Below are positions 62,044 through 64,000 of a stretch of DNA of 64,000 nucleotides, one piece after another; the stretch's first letter is position 1, and the number at the start of each line of letters is the position of its first letter. The stretch is from Fagopyrum homotropicum (Eukaryota > Streptophyta > Magnoliopsida > Caryophyllales > Polygonaceae), in contig BSWB01000007.1 of the NCBI GenBank assembly GCA_033239125.1, forward strand, positions 104,955,582-105,019,581, written 5' to 3'. Under the pieces are notes generated by a model. It was not told where the DNA came from. It ran no database searches and was given only the letters and a program-made list of their open reading frames with translations. The position numbers and the translations under genes were made by a program.

Positions 62044-64000
62044 ATGTGAAGAACCCGCACTGGGAAGGAAATCGTTCCTTACGATCCCGAACCAGAAAAG
62101 ACATACAAGCGACGCTTAAGAGAAGCGAAAATGGCCCAACAAGACAACCGCGATCTTGAGGCCGAGTTGAAAGAGGCGTTAGAGCTGCTATGCCTCAGCA
62201 GGGAAGAACTAAGGCAAGAGAAGGAAGAAACTCGCACCAAGACTAAAGCGATCGAAGCGGAGATGGCAGTCATACGAGACCAGATTCTACTTCGACCGAG
62301 GGAAGATCCACTAGTTGATCCTCGACCGATGCAGGTCCCAGTTGCTGACCCTCGACCGAGGCAGGTTCCAGTACCTGAAGCCCCGGCCGATGTACTTCCA
62401 CTTCGGAGGCCAGTCCGAGATGTTCTTCTTGCAGGAATCCCACAAACCTTAGGTCAAAGGATGGACCCCAATCAACAACTGAGGCGTCCAGGAGTTAATC
62501 TAGGAGATCCGGCGGACCACGACTATGAACTTCGACCGCAAGTTCTGTCTATGATTCGCCAATGCCAGTTCGGAGGGCTAGAGAAGGAATCACCACATCA
62601 ACATCTTCAAAACTATGAGATCTTGATGGAAACCTTGAGACCTCCGAGAATTGAAAACAACAACTACAAGCTAAGACCTTTTTACTTTTCTTTAAAAGAT
62701 AGAGCTCTTACTTGGTATCAATCTCTTCCTCCAGGAAAAATCAGCACATGGGAGGAGATGACTACGGAATTCTTGACGAAATTCTTTCCACCCTCAAAAA
62801 CCGCTGAAATGAGAGGAAAGATCAACGCTTTCATTATGAAGGACAAGGAGAGTTTGTCCAAGTCATGGGAGCGGTTCAAGGACATTCTTTTGGATTGCCC
62901 ACATCATGGGATTCCAAAGCTAGAGTTATTGGAGATTTACTTCAAGGGACTGGACGGAAGCACCCAGTTCAATCTCCAACTACTCTCCGTCGGTACCTTA
63001 ATGGACATGGCGATTGACGAAGCTTGGGACTTCATCGAGAAGCAAGCTTTGCATATGGAGAAGTACACCCACCAAGGAGCTGAAGGTGGAGTTAAAAGAG
63101 TTAACTTCCAAGAAACTCAGCCCAACAACAATCAACTCACGTCTTTGAAGAATGACGTGAAGCAATTGAAGGAACTCTTGGTTGCTCAAACCAAGAAGGA
63201 AGAGCAAGGGCAAAGGAACAACAACAACGGATACCGTAACAACAACAACGGTTTTCGGAACAACAATTACAACAACAACAACAATAGAGGATCCAATAGC
63301 AATAATTGGAGGGCGAACAACCAAAATAACGGTAACAACCATTCAAACTCCAACTCTAACGATTCCTCTAACCCTTTCCTCTCTTCCCCTTCTTCTTCTT
63401 CTTCTACTCCATTGAAGAGCCAGGGGTAAGGATCAAGTTCGTCTCAGCCGGAAAAGAAAGACGCAGTTCTGGAGGCTATCTTGATCAAGCTCAACGCTAT
63501 GGAGACTTCTATGACTTCATTTTCGAAGGCCCAAAAGGCCTTTGAACAACAACTTGCAAGTAGGGAGAATGAAGCGCCAAGAGATCCAGGGAAGCTTCCA
63601 GCAAGGACGGAAAGCAACCCTAAGGGCCAGATCATGGCCATAACTACGAGGAGTGTACTGAAGACTGCAGATCCAGTGCCTCGGTCGGTGCTAGTACCGA
63701 CGAAGACCACCTCGGTCCAGGTGCAGTCGAAGAACACTTCGACCGAGATGCCAACCGAGGTGGAACCACAGAAAGTGGAGGGGAAAATTGAAGTTTATAT
63801 TCCACCTCCTGCATACAAACCACCACTTCCATTCCCCCAGTCAAGGGCCAGAGCACATCTAGACAAGCACTTTGGTAAGTTCCTTGACTTGATGAATAAG
63901 CTGCATATTAACATTCCTTTCCTTGATGTTATTCTATGAATGCCCGCCTATGGGAAGTTCTTAAAGGAGATCCTTTCAAGGAAGAGGAAACTGGAAGATT
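62044..64000 (+). pseudogene. gag: Athila F gag, three stops, runs off the window
   Basis: The collinear Met 62044 is followed by TGA (62047-62049; CGA in B). The next in-frame Met is 62131 (MAQQDNRDLEAELKEALELL). The gag domain is nearly identical to B (ALTWYQSLPPGKISTWEEMT; EMRGKINAFIMKDKESLSKS). The Asn-rich stretch is at about 63217-63360. TAA at 63427-63429 replaces CAA; the frame continues to a TGA at 63937-63939 before MPAYGKFLKEILSRKRKLED. Palindromic tags are embedded at 62290-62400 and 63680-63770. Confidence 0.88.

Larger units (their letters stand above)
60152..64000 (+). mobile_element. Athila-type element F, 5' part only (runs off the window)
   Basis: Same family as B. LTR, PBS and gag are present; the window ends before the protease. 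The 5 bp before the LTR are TAAAG (60147-60151), the predicted target duplication. Confidence 0.92.

Overview
The window looks like a repeat-dense, probably pericentromeric stretch of a flowering-plant nuclear genome, most likely a eudicot. The evidence is the content: several Athila-type Ty3/gypsy elements with tRNA-Asp primer sites, a Tekay/Del-like chromovirus, a Ty1/copia element and plant L1-type LINE pieces. The lineage calls come from reading protein motifs; species and family cannot be fixed from this window. No convincing ordinary host gene is present. Almost all long frames belong to mobile elements, and most of these are broken.

Layout. 1-3785 (-): a LINE whose ORF2 (endonuclease + reverse transcriptase) runs off the left edge, behind an unusual 609-aa upstream ORF. 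4027-4551 (+): a decayed LINE ORF1 (DUF4283) fragment. 4552-34031 (-): Athila copy C, cut in two places by younger Athila copies. Copy A (+, 5077-13817, target duplication AAGAC) sits in C's 3' LTR. Copy B (+, 18823-30680, target duplication ATATG) sits in C's integrase. 34032-39660 (-): a Tekay-like element with one LTR. 39660-41517 (+): a second, oppositely oriented Tekay-like LTR. 41518-44310: diverged sequence with two arrays of hairpin-forming units, probably a Tat/Ogre-type remnant. 44311-60151 (-): Athila copy D, carrying a nearly intact Ty1/copia element (+, 48146-55617, target duplication ATTAA) in its integrase and cut in its 5' LTR by Athila copy F (+, 60152 to beyond the window).

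How the parts work. An Athila element here reads LTR - tRNA-Asp PBS - gag-protease - RT-RNase H - integrase - conserved hairpin - spacer - Athila ORF-1-type gene (PF03078-like) - long 3' UTR - PPT - LTR. No copy is complete: A lacks protease to RNase H, B lacks integrase, C has lost the RT catalytic loop, D lacks RT and RNase H, and F has stops in gag. The PF03078-like gene is open in A and B. In all four copies that show it, a TATA-like box lies 433-450 bp upstream of its start codon, which suggests its own promoter.

Most noteworthy: (1) the copia element has no tRNA-iMet primer site; instead, 14 nt at the PBS position are perfectly complementary to a stretch inside its own LTR, as in Tf1-type self-priming; (2) each Athila family carries its own dispersed palindromic tag with a CG-NN-CG centre, in LTRs, beside the putative internal promoter and inside coding linkers; (3) conserved noncoding hairpins and blocks are shared between Athila families; (4) hairpin arrays occur whose arms vary in a compensatory way.
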